Assembly (NCBI RefSeq): GCF_900005615.1
Contig: NZ_LN832559.1
Coordinates: 712,837-776,836, forward strand
Length of the DNA stretch: 64,000 bases
DNA from: Paracoccus aminovorans
GTDB taxonomy: Bacteria; Pseudomonadota; Alphaproteobacteria; Rhodobacterales; Rhodobacteraceae
Direction of reading: 5' to 3'
A program made the translations under genes and the position numbers. This document shows, in pieces, positions 34,881 to 43,738 of this stretch (positions within the stretch are counted from its first letter, which is position 1; the number at the start of each line of letters is the position of its first letter). Below the pieces are notes generated by a model that saw only the letters and a list, made by a program, of their open reading frames with translations, was not told the DNA's origin and searched no databases.

Positions 34881-35930
34881 TTGGACATTCGGCTGACATC
34901 GCTGTCGGATCCGGCGCTGGCCGGGTTCGACACCGTGATCGACACGCGCTCGCCCTCGGAATTCGCCGAGGACCACTTGCCGGGCGCGATCAACCTGCCG
35001 GTGCTCTCGGACGAGGAGCGCGCGCAGGTCGGCACGATCTACAAGCAGGTTTCCCCGTTCGACGCCCGCAAGCTCGGCGGCGCCCTGGTCGCCGCCAATG
35101 CCGCGCGCCATATCGCCGGCCCGCTGGCGGGGTTCGGTGGCGGCTGGCGGCCGCTGGTCTATTGCTGGCGCGGCGGGCAGCGCTCGGGCGCCTTTGCCAC
35201 CATCCTGGGGCAGATCGGCTGGCGCGTCGGCCGCATCGAGGGCGGCTACAAGGCCTGGCGGTCGCTGGTGGTGGCGCGGGTGACGGCCGATGTCGCGGTG
35301 CCGGTCGTGGTGCTGGACGGCAATACCGGCAGCGCTAAGACCGAGATCCTGCAGCGCCTCGCGGCGCGCGGGCACCAGGTGCTGGACCTGGAGGGGCTCG
35401 CCAACCATCGCGGCAGCCTGTTCGGCGCCCTGCCGGGCGGGCAGCCGTCGCAGAAGCTGTTCGAAAGCCGGCTTGCCATGGCGCTGGAGGCGCTGGACCC
35501 TTCGCGTCCGCTGCTGGTCGAGGCCGAAAGCTCGCGCATCGGCGAGGTCAACCTGCCGCGCGGCATCTGGCAGGCGATCATCGCCGCGCCCCGCCTGCGG
35601 CTGGCGGTGCCCGTCGAAGCCCGTGCCGCCTATACCGCCCGAAGCTACGGCGATGCCTGCGCCGACCCCACCCGGGTGGCGCACATTATCGAAAGTCTGC
35701 GCCCGCTGCATCCGGCCGAGCGCATCGCGGATTGGCTGCGCCTGGTCGAGGCGCGGGACTGGACCGGCCTGTCGCTGGGACTGATGCGCGACCATTACGA
35801 TCCGCGCTATGACAAGCACCGCGCCCGGCACGACGACGGTCGCAGCCGGGTGGTGGCGTTGCAGCGGCTGGACGATCTGGACGCGGCGACGGCCCGGGTC
35901 GAGGCGGCGCTGGCCGGGCTCAATCGGTGA
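34881..35930 (+). CDS. mnmH: tRNA 2-selenouridine synthase
   Basis: A 349-residue MnmH (SelU/YbbB) enzyme that replaces sulfur with selenium in tRNA wobble 2-thiouridine, using selenophosphate. An N-terminal rhodanese domain has VIDTRSPSEFAEDHLPGAIN and YCWRGGQRSG with catalytic Cys95; a P-loop domain follows (LDGNTGSAKTEIL). The start is a TTG directly after the TGA of the L,D-transpeptidase gene, so translation is probably coupled. The gene implies a selenophosphate synthetase (selD) elsewhere in the genome. Confidence 0.88.
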   Translation: MDIRLTSLSDPALAGFDTVIDTRSPSEFAEDHLPGAINLPVLSDEERAQVGTIYKQVSPFDARKLGGALVAANAARHIAGPLAGFGGGWRPLVYCWRGGQRSGAFATILGQIGWRVGRIEGGYKAWRSLVVARVTADVAVPVVVLDGNTGSAKTEILQRLAARGHQVLDLEGLANHRGSLFGALPGGQPSQKLFESRLAMALEALDPSRPLLVEAESSRIGEVNLPRGIWQAIIAAPRLRLAVPVEARAAYTARSYGDACADPTRVAHIIESLRPLHPAERIADWLRLVEARDWTGLSLGLMRDHYDPRYDKHRARHDDGRSRVVALQRLDDLDAATARVEAALAGLNR

Positions 35931-35957
35931 GGGCATCGCCTGCCGGCGCGGTCGGCG

Positions 35958-35990
35958 GCCTCCGGCGGGGATATTTGCACACAAAAGAAG
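35958..35990 (-). repeat. Recurrent intergenic motif, copy c
   Basis: On the minus strand CTTCTTTTGTGTGCAAATAT then CCCCGCCGGAGGC. It lies between the convergent mnmH and purine nucleoside phosphorylase genes, without the long G/C hairpin of copies a, b and e. Confidence 0.6.
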
Positions 35991-35991
35991 C

Positions 35992-36789
35992 TCAGGCGCC
36001 GAGAAGGCGGCGCAGGATGCGTTCCAGTTTGGCCGCGCCCAGGGGCGCCATCGCCTTGGTGTGGTCGTGGCTGATCGCTTCGTCCGAGAGCCCGGCGCCC
36101 ATGTTGGTGATGACCGAGATGGCGGCGCAGTCGAGGCCGAGGAAGCGCGCCAGGATGATTTCCGGCACGGTGGACATGCCGACGGCATCGGCGCCCAAGG
36201 TGCGGGCGGCGCGGATCTCGGCCGGGGTTTCGAAGCTGGGGCCCGAGAACCAGCAATAGACGCCTTCGGGCAGGGCGAGCCCCTCGGCGGCCGCGGCGGC
36301 TTGCAGGGCGGCGCGCAGGCCCGGGTCGTGGGCGGCGGTCATGGGGACGAAGCGGGCGTCGCTCGGCTCGCCGATCAGCGGGTTGGTGCCGGAGAAGTTG
36401 ATGTGGTCCGAGAGCAGCATCAGCGCGCCGGGCGGCAGGTCGGGGCGCAGCGAGCCCGCGGCATTGGTCAGAATCAGGCGCCGGCAGCCGAGTGCCTTGA
36501 GCACCTCCAAGGGCAGCCGCATGGCGTCGGCGCGGCCGGATTCGTAGTAATGTGCCCGGCCGCCGAAGACCGCGACGCGTCGCCTCTCGAGCCGGCCGAT
36601 CACCAACTGTGGCACATGGCCCGAGACCCCGGCATGGGGAAAGCCCGGCAGGTCGGAATAGGGGATGGCCGTGCCCTGAACCGCCGACGCCAGATGGCCC
36701 AGGCCCGAGCCCAGCACCAGCCCGTATTCCGGTGGTTCCACGCCGGCGCGGGCGCGGATCAGGGCGGCAAGCTCAGCGCTCTTTGACAT
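35992..36789 (-). CDS. punA: Purine nucleoside phosphorylase (class I, PunA-like)
   Basis: A 265-residue enzyme that splits purine nucleosides with phosphate. It carries VLGSGLGHLAS, GRAHYYESG, LTNAAGSLRPDLPPGALMLL and HINFSGTNPL, all class I (trimeric, guanosine/inosine/xanthosine) motifs; GVYCWFSGPSFETPAEIR is also typical. It overlaps the last transporter gene upstream by 17 bases, so uptake and phosphorolysis of nucleosides are co-expressed. Confidence 0.9.
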   Translation of the reverse strand: MSKSAELAALIRARAGVEPPEYGLVLGSGLGHLASAVQGTAIPYSDLPGFPHAGVSGHVPQLVIGRLERRRVAVFGGRAHYYESGRADAMRLPLEVLKALGCRRLILTNAAGSLRPDLPPGALMLLSDHINFSGTNPLIGEPSDARFVPMTAAHDPGLRAALQAAAAAEGLALPEGVYCWFSGPSFETPAEIRAARTLGADAVGMSTVPEIILARFLGLDCAAISVITNMGAGLSDEAISHDHTKAMAPLGAAKLERILRRLLGA

Positions 36790-37738
36790 AGGGTTCTCCG
36801 CCCGCGCGCGGCGGGATGGCGCGGCCGACGAAACCCGCGAGGATGATGACGGTCAGGATATAGGGCAGGGCGTTCATGAACATCGACGGCACCGTGACCA
36901 GCCCCAGGTCGAGGTTCGGATAGCGGTTCGCCACCGCCTCCATCAGGCCGAAGAGGAAGCAGGCGCCGAGCGCCGACCAGGGCCGCCATTTGGCGAAGAT
37001 CAGCGCCGCCAGCGCGATGAAGCCGCGCCCGGCCGTCATCTCCTTGACGAAGCCGGCCGAGATTGCCGTGGCGAGATAGGCCCCCGCGATCCCACACAAT
37101 GCGCCGCAGATCAGCACCGCCGCGTAGCGCAGCCGCGTGACCGAGACGCCGGCGGTATCGACCGAGGCCGGATTCTCGCCCACCGCCCGCAGCCGCAGCC
37201 CGAAGCGGGTGCGATAGAGCACCCACCAGGTCAGCGGCACCATGGCGAAGGCCAGATAGACCAGCACCGAATGGCCCGAGATCAGCTCGGCATAGAGGCG
37301 CCCGATCACCGGCACCGGCCGCAGGGCGTCGGCGAAGGGCAGGGTGATCTCGTTGAACCGCGCGGCGCCTTGCAGCGACGGCGTGCGGCCGCCGAGCGCA
37401 AAGATCTTCTGCCCCAAGAGCACCGTCAGCCCCGAGGCGAGGAAGTTGATCGCCACGCCCGAGATCAGCTGGTTGCCGCGGAAGGTGATCGAGGCCAGCC
37501 CATGCAGCGCCGCCAGCGCCAGCGCGCCGCCGATCCCGGCCAGCAACCCCAGCCATGCGCTGCCGGTCGCATAGGCCACCGCGCCGGCGCAAAAGGCCGC
37601 CATCAGCATCTTGCCCTCCAGCCCGATGTCGAAGACCCCGGCCCGTTCCGAATACAGCCCGGCCAGGCAGGCCAGCAGCAGCGGCACCATCAGCCGCACG
37701 GCGGAATCGAGGATCTGGATCAGCGTCGCGAAATCCAT
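36773..37738 (-). CDS. Nucleoside ABC transporter permease 2 (BmpC/NupQ type)
   Basis: A 321-residue permease (BPD_transp_2) with about eight membrane segments. ERAGVFDIGLEGKMLMAAFC and RAVGENPASVDTAGVSVTRL are hallmarks of permeases partnered with BMP-family nucleoside-binding proteins. It overlaps the first permease by one base (TGATG) and punA by 17 bases. The longer frame from 37867 runs inside the other permease gene and is rejected. Confidence 0.88.
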   Translation of the reverse strand: MDFATLIQILDSAVRLMVPLLLACLAGLYSERAGVFDIGLEGKMLMAAFCAGAVAYATGSAWLGLLAGIGGALALAALHGLASITFRGNQLISGVAINFLASGLTVLLGQKIFALGGRTPSLQGAARFNEITLPFADALRPVPVIGRLYAELISGHSVLVYLAFAMVPLTWWVLYRTRFGLRLRAVGENPASVDTAGVSVTRLRYAAVLICGALCGIAGAYLATAISAGFVKEMTAGRGFIALAALIFAKWRPWSALGACFLFGLMEAVANRYPNLDLGLVTVPSMFMNALPYILTVIILAGFVGRAIPPRAGGEPYVKER

Positions 37739-38829
37739 CACGCCCCCCTGCGGCCGCGCGCGAACAGCCGTTCCAGCGGCAGGCGCACTATATTGTCCAG
37801 CGCGCCGGTGAACAGGATCACCAGCGCCTGGATCACCACGATCAGCTCGCGCGGGATCGAGGTCCACAGCGCCAGCTCGCCCCCGCCCTGGTAGAGGAAC
37901 CCGAAGAGCAGCGCCGCCAGGAACACGCCGAAGGGATGGTTGCGCCCCATCAGCGCCACGGCGATGCCGATGAAGCCCGCGCCCTCGACCGCGTTCAGGA
38001 CCAGCCGCTGCGCCTCGCCCATGACGTTGTTGACCGCCATCAGGCCCGCCAGCCCGCCCGAGATCAGCATGGCAAGCACGGTGATCCGCACGGGCGAGAT
38101 CCCGGCGTAAAGCGCCGCCGGCTCGGATTTGCCGAAGGCGCGGATCTCATAGCCCAGCCGTGTGCGCCAGATCAGCAGCCAGACCAGCAGGCAGGCGGCG
38201 ATGGCGATGAAGAAGGTGACGTTCACCGGCGTGTCCTCGCCCCAGGCGAAGCCGAAGCCCGCCGCCATTTCGGACAGTTTCGGCAACTGCGCCCCGGCGG
38301 GAAAGCGGGCGGTGGCGGGGTCCATGCTGCCGACCGGGCGCAGCACGTTGACCAGCATATAGTTCAGCACGGCCGCGGCGATGAAGTTGAACATGATGGT
38401 GGTGATGACGACATGGCTGCCGCGCCGGGCCTGCAGCCAGGCCGGGATCAAGGTCCAGAGTGCGCCGAACCCGGCCGCCCCCAGCATCGCCGCCGGCAGC
38501 GCCAGCGCCCAATGCGGCCAGGGCAGCGCCAGCAGCACCAGCGCCACCCCCAGGCCTCCCATCGCCGCCTGGCCCTCGCCGCCGATGTTGAACAGGCCGG
38601 CGTGATAGGCGACCATGACCGCCAACCCGGTAAAGACGAAATTCGTGGCGTAATACAGTGTGTAGCCCAAGCCATAGCTCGACCCCAGCGCGCCCTCGAC
38701 CATGACCTTCAGCGCCTCGACCGGGCTTTCGCCGATGGCCAGGATCACCAGCGCCGAAAGCGCAAAGGCCAGAACCAGCGAGATCAGCGGCGTCAGGATC
38801 ACATCGGCCCATGTCGGCATCCGTTCCAT
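37738..38829 (-). CDS. Nucleoside ABC transporter permease 1 (BmpB/NupP type)
   Basis: A 363-residue permease, paralogous to its neighbour. FNIGGEGQAAMGGLGVALVL and RAFGKSEPAALYAGISPVRI are the family motifs; GFIGIAVALMGRNHPFGVFL lies near the C-terminus. Together the two permeases form a heterodimeric channel. A 64-base gap separates it from the ATPase gene upstream; that gap holds a recurrent intergenic motif, not a clear terminator. Confidence 0.88.
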   Translation of the reverse strand: MERMPTWADVILTPLISLVLAFALSALVILAIGESPVEALKVMVEGALGSSYGLGYTLYYATNFVFTGLAVMVAYHAGLFNIGGEGQAAMGGLGVALVLLALPWPHWALALPAAMLGAAGFGALWTLIPAWLQARRGSHVVITTIMFNFIAAAVLNYMLVNVLRPVGSMDPATARFPAGAQLPKLSEMAAGFGFAWGEDTPVNVTFFIAIAACLLVWLLIWRTRLGYEIRAFGKSEPAALYAGISPVRITVLAMLISGGLAGLMAVNNVMGEAQRLVLNAVEGAGFIGIAVALMGRNHPFGVFLAALLFGFLYQGGGELALWTSIPRELIVVIQALVILFTGALDNIVRLPLERLFARGRRGA

Positions 38830-38845
38830 CAGCGCGCTGCCCCTG

Positions 38846-38880
38846 GTTCTTTCCGTTGTCCAAATACCCCCGCCGGAGGC
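38846..38880 (+). repeat. Recurrent intergenic motif, copy d
   Basis: TTCTTTCCGTTGTCCAAATA then CCCCCGCCGGAGGC, in the gap between two genes of the nucleoside transporter operon and antisense to their direction. Confidence 0.55.
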
Positions 38881-38893
38881 CGGCCGCGCGGCA

Positions 38894-40453
38894 TCACGAG
38901 ACCACCTCGGGGCGGGTCGCGGGATCGACGCCGGCCATCAGGCAGCCCAATTCGCCGGTCGTCGCCTGATCGGGCAGGCGCTCGCCCATGATGCGGCCGT
39001 CGAACATGACCGCGATCCGGTCCGACAGCGCCAGGATCTCGTCCAGCTCGACCGAGACCAGCAGCACCGCCTTGCCGGCATCGCGCAAGGCGACGATGCG
39101 CTTGTGGATGAACTCGATGGCGCCGATGTCGACGCCGCGCGTCGGCTGCCCGACCAGCAGCAGGTCGGGGTCGCGCTCGACCTCGCGGGCGACGACGATC
39201 TTCTGCTGGTTCCCGCCCGAGAAATTCTTCGCCGCAAGCTCGGGGTCGGGCGGGCGGATGTCGAAACGCGCGATCTTGTCCGCCGCGTCGGCGCGGATGG
39301 CGGCGTGATCCATCAGGCCGCCGCGGTTGTATTCCGGCGCGTCCTGATAGCCGAAGGCCGTGTTCTCCCAGGCCGAGAAATCCATGATCAACCCTTCGGT
39401 CTGCCGGTCCTCGGGGACGTGGCCGATGCCGGCCGCGCGGCGGGCGCGGCCGTTCGAGCCGGCCAGCGCCAGCGGCGCGCCCTTCAGCCGGATCTCGCCC
39501 GAAAGCGTCGCGCCGGCCTCGGGGAAACCGCCGAGGATCTCCAGCAGCTGCGTCTGGCCGTTGCCGGCGACGCCGGCGATGCCCAGGATCTCGCCCGCGC
39601 GGATGTCGAGGTCGATGCCGCGCAGCCGCTCGACGCCCTGGGCATCGACCATGCGCAAGCCCCGCAGTTCCAGCACCGGGGCGCCGGGCGCGGCCGGCGG
39701 CTTCTCGACCCTGAGCAGCACCTTGCGGCCGACCATCAGCTCGGCCAGTTCGGCCGGGCCGGTCTCGGCGGTCCTGACCGAACCCACCATCTCGCCCCGC
39801 CGCATGACCGAGACATTGTCGGTCGCCGCCATGATCTCGCGCAGCTTGTGGGTGATCAGGACGATGGTCTTGCCCTCGTCCCGCAGGCCCCGCAGGATGC
39901 GGAACAGGTGGTCGGCCTCGGCGGGGGTCAGCACGCCCGTGGGCTCGTCCAGGATCAGGATCTCGGCCCGGCGATACAGCGCCTTCAGGATCTCGACCCG
40001 CTGCTGGTGGCCGACCGACAGGTCCTCGACCAGCGCGTCGGGATCGACCTGCAGCCCGTATTCCGCCGCCAGCCGCTTCAGCTCGCCCCGGGCGCGCGAC
40101 AGCGACGGGCGCAGAAGCGCGCCGTCCTCGGCGCCCAGGATCACGTTTTCCAGTACGGTGAAGTTCCGCACCAGCTTGAAATGCTGGAACACCATGCCGA
40201 TGCCGGCGCGGATCGCGGCCTGGCTGTCGGCGATCTGGGTGGGCCGGCCGTCGATCAGGATCTCGCCCGCGTCGGGACGATAGAAGCCGTAGAGGATCGA
40301 CATCAGCGTCGACTTGCCGGCGCCGTTCTCGCCGATGATGCCGTGGATGGTGCCGCGCGGCACCACCAGGTCGATGTCCTTGTTGGCCTGCACCGGCCCG
40401 AAGGCCTTGCAGATCCCCCGCAATTCGATCGCGGGGGCGCCGGCCGATGCCAT
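38894..40453 (-). CDS. Nucleoside ABC transporter ATP-binding protein (tandem ATPase)
   Basis: A 519-residue tandem ATPase for a BMP-type nucleoside importer. First domain: Walker A GENGAGKST, a Q-loop VFQHFKLV, signature LSVGHQQRVEILKALYR and ILDEPTGVLTP (Walker B, typical YufO/NupO). Second domain: GVAGNGQTQLLEILGG in place of a canonical Walker A, signature FSGGNQQKIVVAREV. The start at 40453 overlaps the BMP gene stop (TGATG); a GTG one codon earlier is less likely. Confidence 0.9.
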   Translation of the reverse strand: MASAGAPAIELRGICKAFGPVQANKDIDLVVPRGTIHGIIGENGAGKSTLMSILYGFYRPDAGEILIDGRPTQIADSQAAIRAGIGMVFQHFKLVRNFTVLENVILGAEDGALLRPSLSRARGELKRLAAEYGLQVDPDALVEDLSVGHQQRVEILKALYRRAEILILDEPTGVLTPAEADHLFRILRGLRDEGKTIVLITHKLREIMAATDNVSVMRRGEMVGSVRTAETGPAELAELMVGRKVLLRVEKPPAAPGAPVLELRGLRMVDAQGVERLRGIDLDIRAGEILGIAGVAGNGQTQLLEILGGFPEAGATLSGEIRLKGAPLALAGSNGRARRAAGIGHVPEDRQTEGLIMDFSAWENTAFGYQDAPEYNRGGLMDHAAIRADAADKIARFDIRPPDPELAAKNFSGGNQQKIVVAREVERDPDLLLVGQPTRGVDIGAIEFIHKRIVALRDAGKAVLLVSVELDEILALSDRIAVMFDGRIMGERLPDQATTGELGCLMAGVDPATRPEVVS

Positions 40454-41439
40454 CACTTCACCGGGCAGGTGTTGTCGGTCATGTAGTCGTGGACCTTGAC
40501 CGAGCCGTCCTCGATGCTTTTGGTCGCGGCCTCGACGGCGGCGGCCATTTCCTCGGTGATCAGCGGCTTGTTGTCGTCGTCCATCGCCACCGAGACGCCG
40601 CCGGATTTCAGGTCCATGACCTTGACGCCCGGCTGGATCTCGGTGCCGGCCTTGAAGGATTCATAGACCGAATTGTCCACGCCCTTGACCATCGAGGTCA
40701 GCACCTTGCCCGGATGCAGGTGGTTCTGGTTGCTGTCGACGCCGATGGACAGGATCCCCGCGTCCGCCGCCGCCTGCAGGACGCCGATGCCGGTGCCGCC
40801 GGCCGCGGCATAGATCACGTCCGCCCCCTGCGACAGCTGGGCCTTGACCAGCTCGCCGCCCTTGACCGGGTCGTTCCAGGCGGCGGGCGTGGTGCCGGTA
40901 TAGTTGACGATGACCTTGCCGTCCGGCCGCGCGGCCTTGAAGCCCTGGGCATAGCCGCATTCGAACTTGTGGATCAGCGGGATGTCCATGCCGCCGATGA
41001 AGCCGACCGTGCCCGATTTCGATGCCTGCGCCGCCAGCACGCCGGCCAGGTACGAGCCCTGTTCCTCGGTAAAGACGATGGATTGCACGTTGGGCTGTTC
41101 GACCACCATGTCGATCAGGACGAATTTCGTGTCCGGATAGTCCGGCGCCACCTTGTTCAGCACCTCGCCGAAGGCGAAGCCGGTCATCACGATGGGGTTG
41201 GCGCCCGATTGCGCCAGCCGGCGCAGCGCCTGTTCGCGCATCGCCTCGGACTGCATCTCCAGTTCCTTGTAGCTGCCGCCGGTCTCGGCCTTCCAGCGCT
41301 CGGCGCCGTTATAGGCGGCCTCGTTGAACGACTTGTCGAATTTCCCGCCCAGGTCGAAGATCAGCGCCGGATCGGCCAGGGCCGCCAGCGGCAAAAGGCT
41401 CAGGCAGGCGCCGGTCAGCAGGAATTTCATCGGGGACAT
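40453..41439 (-). CDS. BMP-family nucleoside-binding protein
   Basis: A 328-residue periplasmic binding protein of the BMP (PnrA/TmpC-like) family. Signal peptide MSPMKFLLTGACLSLLPLAA, cleaved near ALA-DP; then LIFDLGGKFDKSFNEAAYNG (family hallmark), GFAFGEVLNKVAPDYPDTKF and GFIGGMDIPLIHKFECGY. It should bind purine nucleosides, consistent with the downstream importer genes and punA. First gene of the operon; no obvious operator upstream. Confidence 0.9.
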   Translation of the reverse strand: MSPMKFLLTGACLSLLPLAALADPALIFDLGGKFDKSFNEAAYNGAERWKAETGGSYKELEMQSEAMREQALRRLAQSGANPIVMTGFAFGEVLNKVAPDYPDTKFVLIDMVVEQPNVQSIVFTEEQGSYLAGVLAAQASKSGTVGFIGGMDIPLIHKFECGYAQGFKAARPDGKVIVNYTGTTPAAWNDPVKGGELVKAQLSQGADVIYAAAGGTGIGVLQAAADAGILSIGVDSNQNHLHPGKVLTSMVKGVDNSVYESFKAGTEIQPGVKVMDLKSGGVSVAMDDDNKPLITEEMAAAVEAATKSIEDGSVKVHDYMTDNTCPVK

Positions 41440-41512
41440 TTTGGAACCTCAACCTTGGGCGGGCGATTCAGCCCGCGGGATAGCCGGATTAGGGCGCAAG
41501 GGCCGGACTCCG

Positions 41513-41935
41513 TCAACCGTTTGTCGCGAGCCCCAGGGCACGGCGCATCAGGATCGCATCCAGCCCCGGCGCATAGTAGTTGCGCCGCCGGCCGGCGTTT
41601 TCCCAGCCGCGCCCGGCATAAAGCGCGATGGCGCCGGCATTGTCGGCCGCGACCTCCAGGAAAGCCATCTCGGCGCCGCGCGCCCGCGACGCTGCGGCGA
41701 AGTCCCGAAGCAGCTGCGCGCCCAGGCCCTGGCGCCGCGCCTCGGGGGCGACGGCCAGGGTCAGCAACTCGGCCTCGCCGGCGACGGCGCGGCCCAGCAG
41801 GAAACCCTGCGGGCGGACGAGCAGGAAATTCAGCGGGCTTTTCAGCAGCGCGTCGAATTCCGGCGCCGACCAGGGCCGGGGATGGGCCGCGAAACAGCGC
41901 AGATGCAGTTCGGCAAGCTGGTCGGGGCGGGTCAC
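41513..41935 (-). CDS. rimI: Ribosomal protein S18-alanine N-acetyltransferase-like (RimI)
   Basis: A 140-residue GNAT enzyme. The acetyl-CoA-binding motif is APEARRQGLGAQLLRDF; AFLEVAADNAGAIALYAGRGW is the RimI-type C-terminal half. It begins with GTG 5 bases after tsaB; no ATG lies nearby in frame. The tsaB-rimI pairing is common and supports the call. A 73-base gap upstream on the right holds the BMP gene start region. Confidence 0.8.
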   Translation of the reverse strand: MTRPDQLAELHLRCFAAHPRPWSAPEFDALLKSPLNFLLVRPQGFLLGRAVAGEAELLTLAVAPEARRQGLGAQLLRDFAAASRARGAEMAFLEVAADNAGAIALYAGRGWENAGRRRNYYAPGLDAILMRRALGLATNG

Positions 41936-41940
41936 GGCGG

Positions 41941-42537
41941 TCAGGGCAGCATCACCGGGCCGCGGTCGCGCGCGGGCGCGGCATCGGCGGGACGCAGGTA
42001 GATCGGCGCCGGGCGCGGCAGGCCGGGCGCGGCGCGGCGGTCCAGGGCGATGCGGGCGATGGCCTCGGCCAGCGGCAGCAGGGGGTGGCGATGCACCGGC
42101 GGGCCGGGCGGCAGGTCGTGGACCGCCCCCTGCCGGGGCCGGCTGTCCAGCCCGGGTCCGAAATCCTGCCACAGCACCTCGCCGTCGCGGGCGGGCAGCA
42201 GCACGCGGCAGGGCCGGGCCAGGCCATGGGCGGCGGCCTCGGCCCGGCCGACGCCGACGGCGGGGATGCCCAGAGACAGCGACAGCCCGCGCGCGGCGGC
42301 GACGGCGATGCGGATGCCGGTGAAATTGCCCGGCCCGGTGCCGCAGCCGATCACCGAGAGGTCGCGCCAGCCGACGCCGGCCTGGGCCAGCAGGTCCTGC
42401 AGCAGCGGCATCAGCCGCTCGGCCTGGCCGCGGGCCATGTCTTCCTGCGCCTGGGCCAGCACACGGTCGCCTTGCAGCAAAGCGGCCGCGCAATGCGCGG
42501 CCGATGTGTCGAAGCCCAGCGACAGCGGCTCAGCCAA
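41941..42537 (-). CDS. tsaB: tRNA t6A modification protein TsaB
   Basis: A 198-residue partner of TsaD in making threonylcarbamoyl-adenosine at tRNA position 37. GFDTSAAHCAAALLQGDRVL at the N-terminus, then VIGCGTGPGNFTGIRIAVAA, are the TsaB signatures. It overlaps nfuA by 8 bases and rimI follows closely; the three belong to one transcript. Confidence 0.88.
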   Translation of the reverse strand: MAEPLSLGFDTSAAHCAAALLQGDRVLAQAQEDMARGQAERLMPLLQDLLAQAGVGWRDLSVIGCGTGPGNFTGIRIAVAAARGLSLSLGIPAVGVGRAEAAAHGLARPCRVLLPARDGEVLWQDFGPGLDSRPRQGAVHDLPPGPPVHRHPLLPLAEAIARIALDRRAAPGLPRPAPIYLRPADAAPARDRGPVMLP

Positions 42538-43084
42538 CAGGGCGGACCTCGGTCACTTCGGGGATATAGTGGCGCAGCAGGTTTTCGATGCCCATCTTCA
42601 GCGTCAGCGTGGACGAGGGGCAGCCGGCGCAGGCGCCCTGCATGTGCAGATAGACCACGCCGCGGTCGAAGCCGTGGAAGGTGATGTCGCCGCCGTCCTG
42701 GGCCACGGCCGGACGCACGCGGGTGTCCAGCAGCTCCTTGATCTGGGTAACGATTTCGGCATCCGGGCCCGATTGCTCGTTATGGCCGCTGGCGGCGGTG
42801 CCCTCGATCGCCGGGGCGCCGGACTGGTAATGCTCCATGATCGCGCCCAGGACCGAGGGCTTCAGGTGGTCCCAGACCGCGTCGTCGGCCTTGGTCACGG
42901 TCACGAAATCCGAGCCGAGGAACACGCCGGTCACCCCTGGCACCGCGAAGATGCGGCGGGCCAGCGGGCTGGCGGACGCGGCCTCGGCCTGGGGGAAATC
43001 GGCGGTGCCGCTGCCCAGCACGGTTTCGCCCGGCAGGAATTTCAGCGTCGCGGGGTTCGGGGTGGTTTCGGTCTGGATGAACAT
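42530..43084 (-). CDS. nfuA: Fe-S cluster carrier NfuA (NifU-like)
   Basis: A 184-residue iron-sulfur scaffold/carrier. The N-terminal Nfu_N domain (MFIQTETTPNPATLKFLPGE) precedes the NifU C-terminal domain with DGGDITFHGFDRGVVYLHMQ and the cluster-binding CxxC in GACAGCPSSTLTLKMGIE. GGAGCCCGCGCC leaves a modest ribosome binding site. Gene order with usp, CPBP, tsaB and rimI suggests one operon. Confidence 0.9.
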   Translation of the reverse strand: MFIQTETTPNPATLKFLPGETVLGSGTADFPQAEAASASPLARRIFAVPGVTGVFLGSDFVTVTKADDAVWDHLKPSVLGAIMEHYQSGAPAIEGTAASGHNEQSGPDAEIVTQIKELLDTRVRPAVAQDGGDITFHGFDRGVVYLHMQGACAGCPSSTLTLKMGIENLLRHYIPEVTEVRPVG

Positions 43085-43132
43085 GGCGCGGGCTCCTTTG
43101 TCCGGGGATATGGGGATCGAAGGGGGCGCAAG

Positions 43133-43738
43133 TCAAGCCGAAGCGGGCATCCCGTTCGCGGCGGCGAGCCCGGAAAAAGCCAGCAGGTTCACCAGGGCAT
43201 GGGCAAGCGCGCCCGCGCCCGCGGTCCCAGAGGACAGCCGCGCCGCCATCATGAAGGGTGCGATCAGCGCCGCGCCCAGCAGCAGGCGCAGGGTGTCCTG
43301 CCCGGCCAGCCCCGCGCCCGCCGCCGGCGCCAGGTGCCACAGCACGAACAGCGCCGCCGCCAGCGCCTGCGCGCCCGGGCCCGGATCCGGGATCAGCGCG
43401 CCGCGCCAGAAAGCCTCTTCCAGCGCGCCGTTCAGCGCCGCCGCCAGCACCACCGCCGCCAGCACGCCGGGCGACAGCCGCAGCAGCGTGCCGCCCTGCC
43501 AGGCCAGCGCCGCCAGCACCAGCGCGACCAGCGCCAGCACTGCCGGCACCGAGGGCCGGCGCAGCCGCAGCGACCATCCGCCGCAGCGGGCCAGGGCAAT
43601 CGCCAAAGCGGTCCAATAGGCCGCCAGCCCCGCCAGCTGCGCGTCGAGCGGCCGCAGGCCGGACTGCCCCAGCAGATGGAACAGCGCCGCAAGACCCGGG
43701 ATCGCCAGCACCGCCGCCAGCGCCAGGGGCCGGTTCAT
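43133..43738 (-). CDS. CPBP-family intramembrane metalloprotease
   Basis: A 201-residue membrane protein with about six hydrophobic segments and the CPBP/ABI protease motifs: EEAFWRG (motif 1), LFVLWHLAP (motif 2) and AHALVNLLAF (motif 3). The catalytic Glu pair and two His residues are present. Substrates are unknown. It overlaps usp by four bases; the upstream 48-base gap separates it from nfuA. Confidence 0.75.
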   Translation of the reverse strand: MNRPLALAAVLAIPGLAALFHLLGQSGLRPLDAQLAGLAAYWTALAIALARCGGWSLRLRRPSVPAVLALVALVLAALAWQGGTLLRLSPGVLAAVVLAAALNGALEEAFWRGALIPDPGPGAQALAAALFVLWHLAPAAGAGLAGQDTLRLLLGAALIAPFMMAARLSSGTAGAGALAHALVNLLAFSGLAAANGMPASA

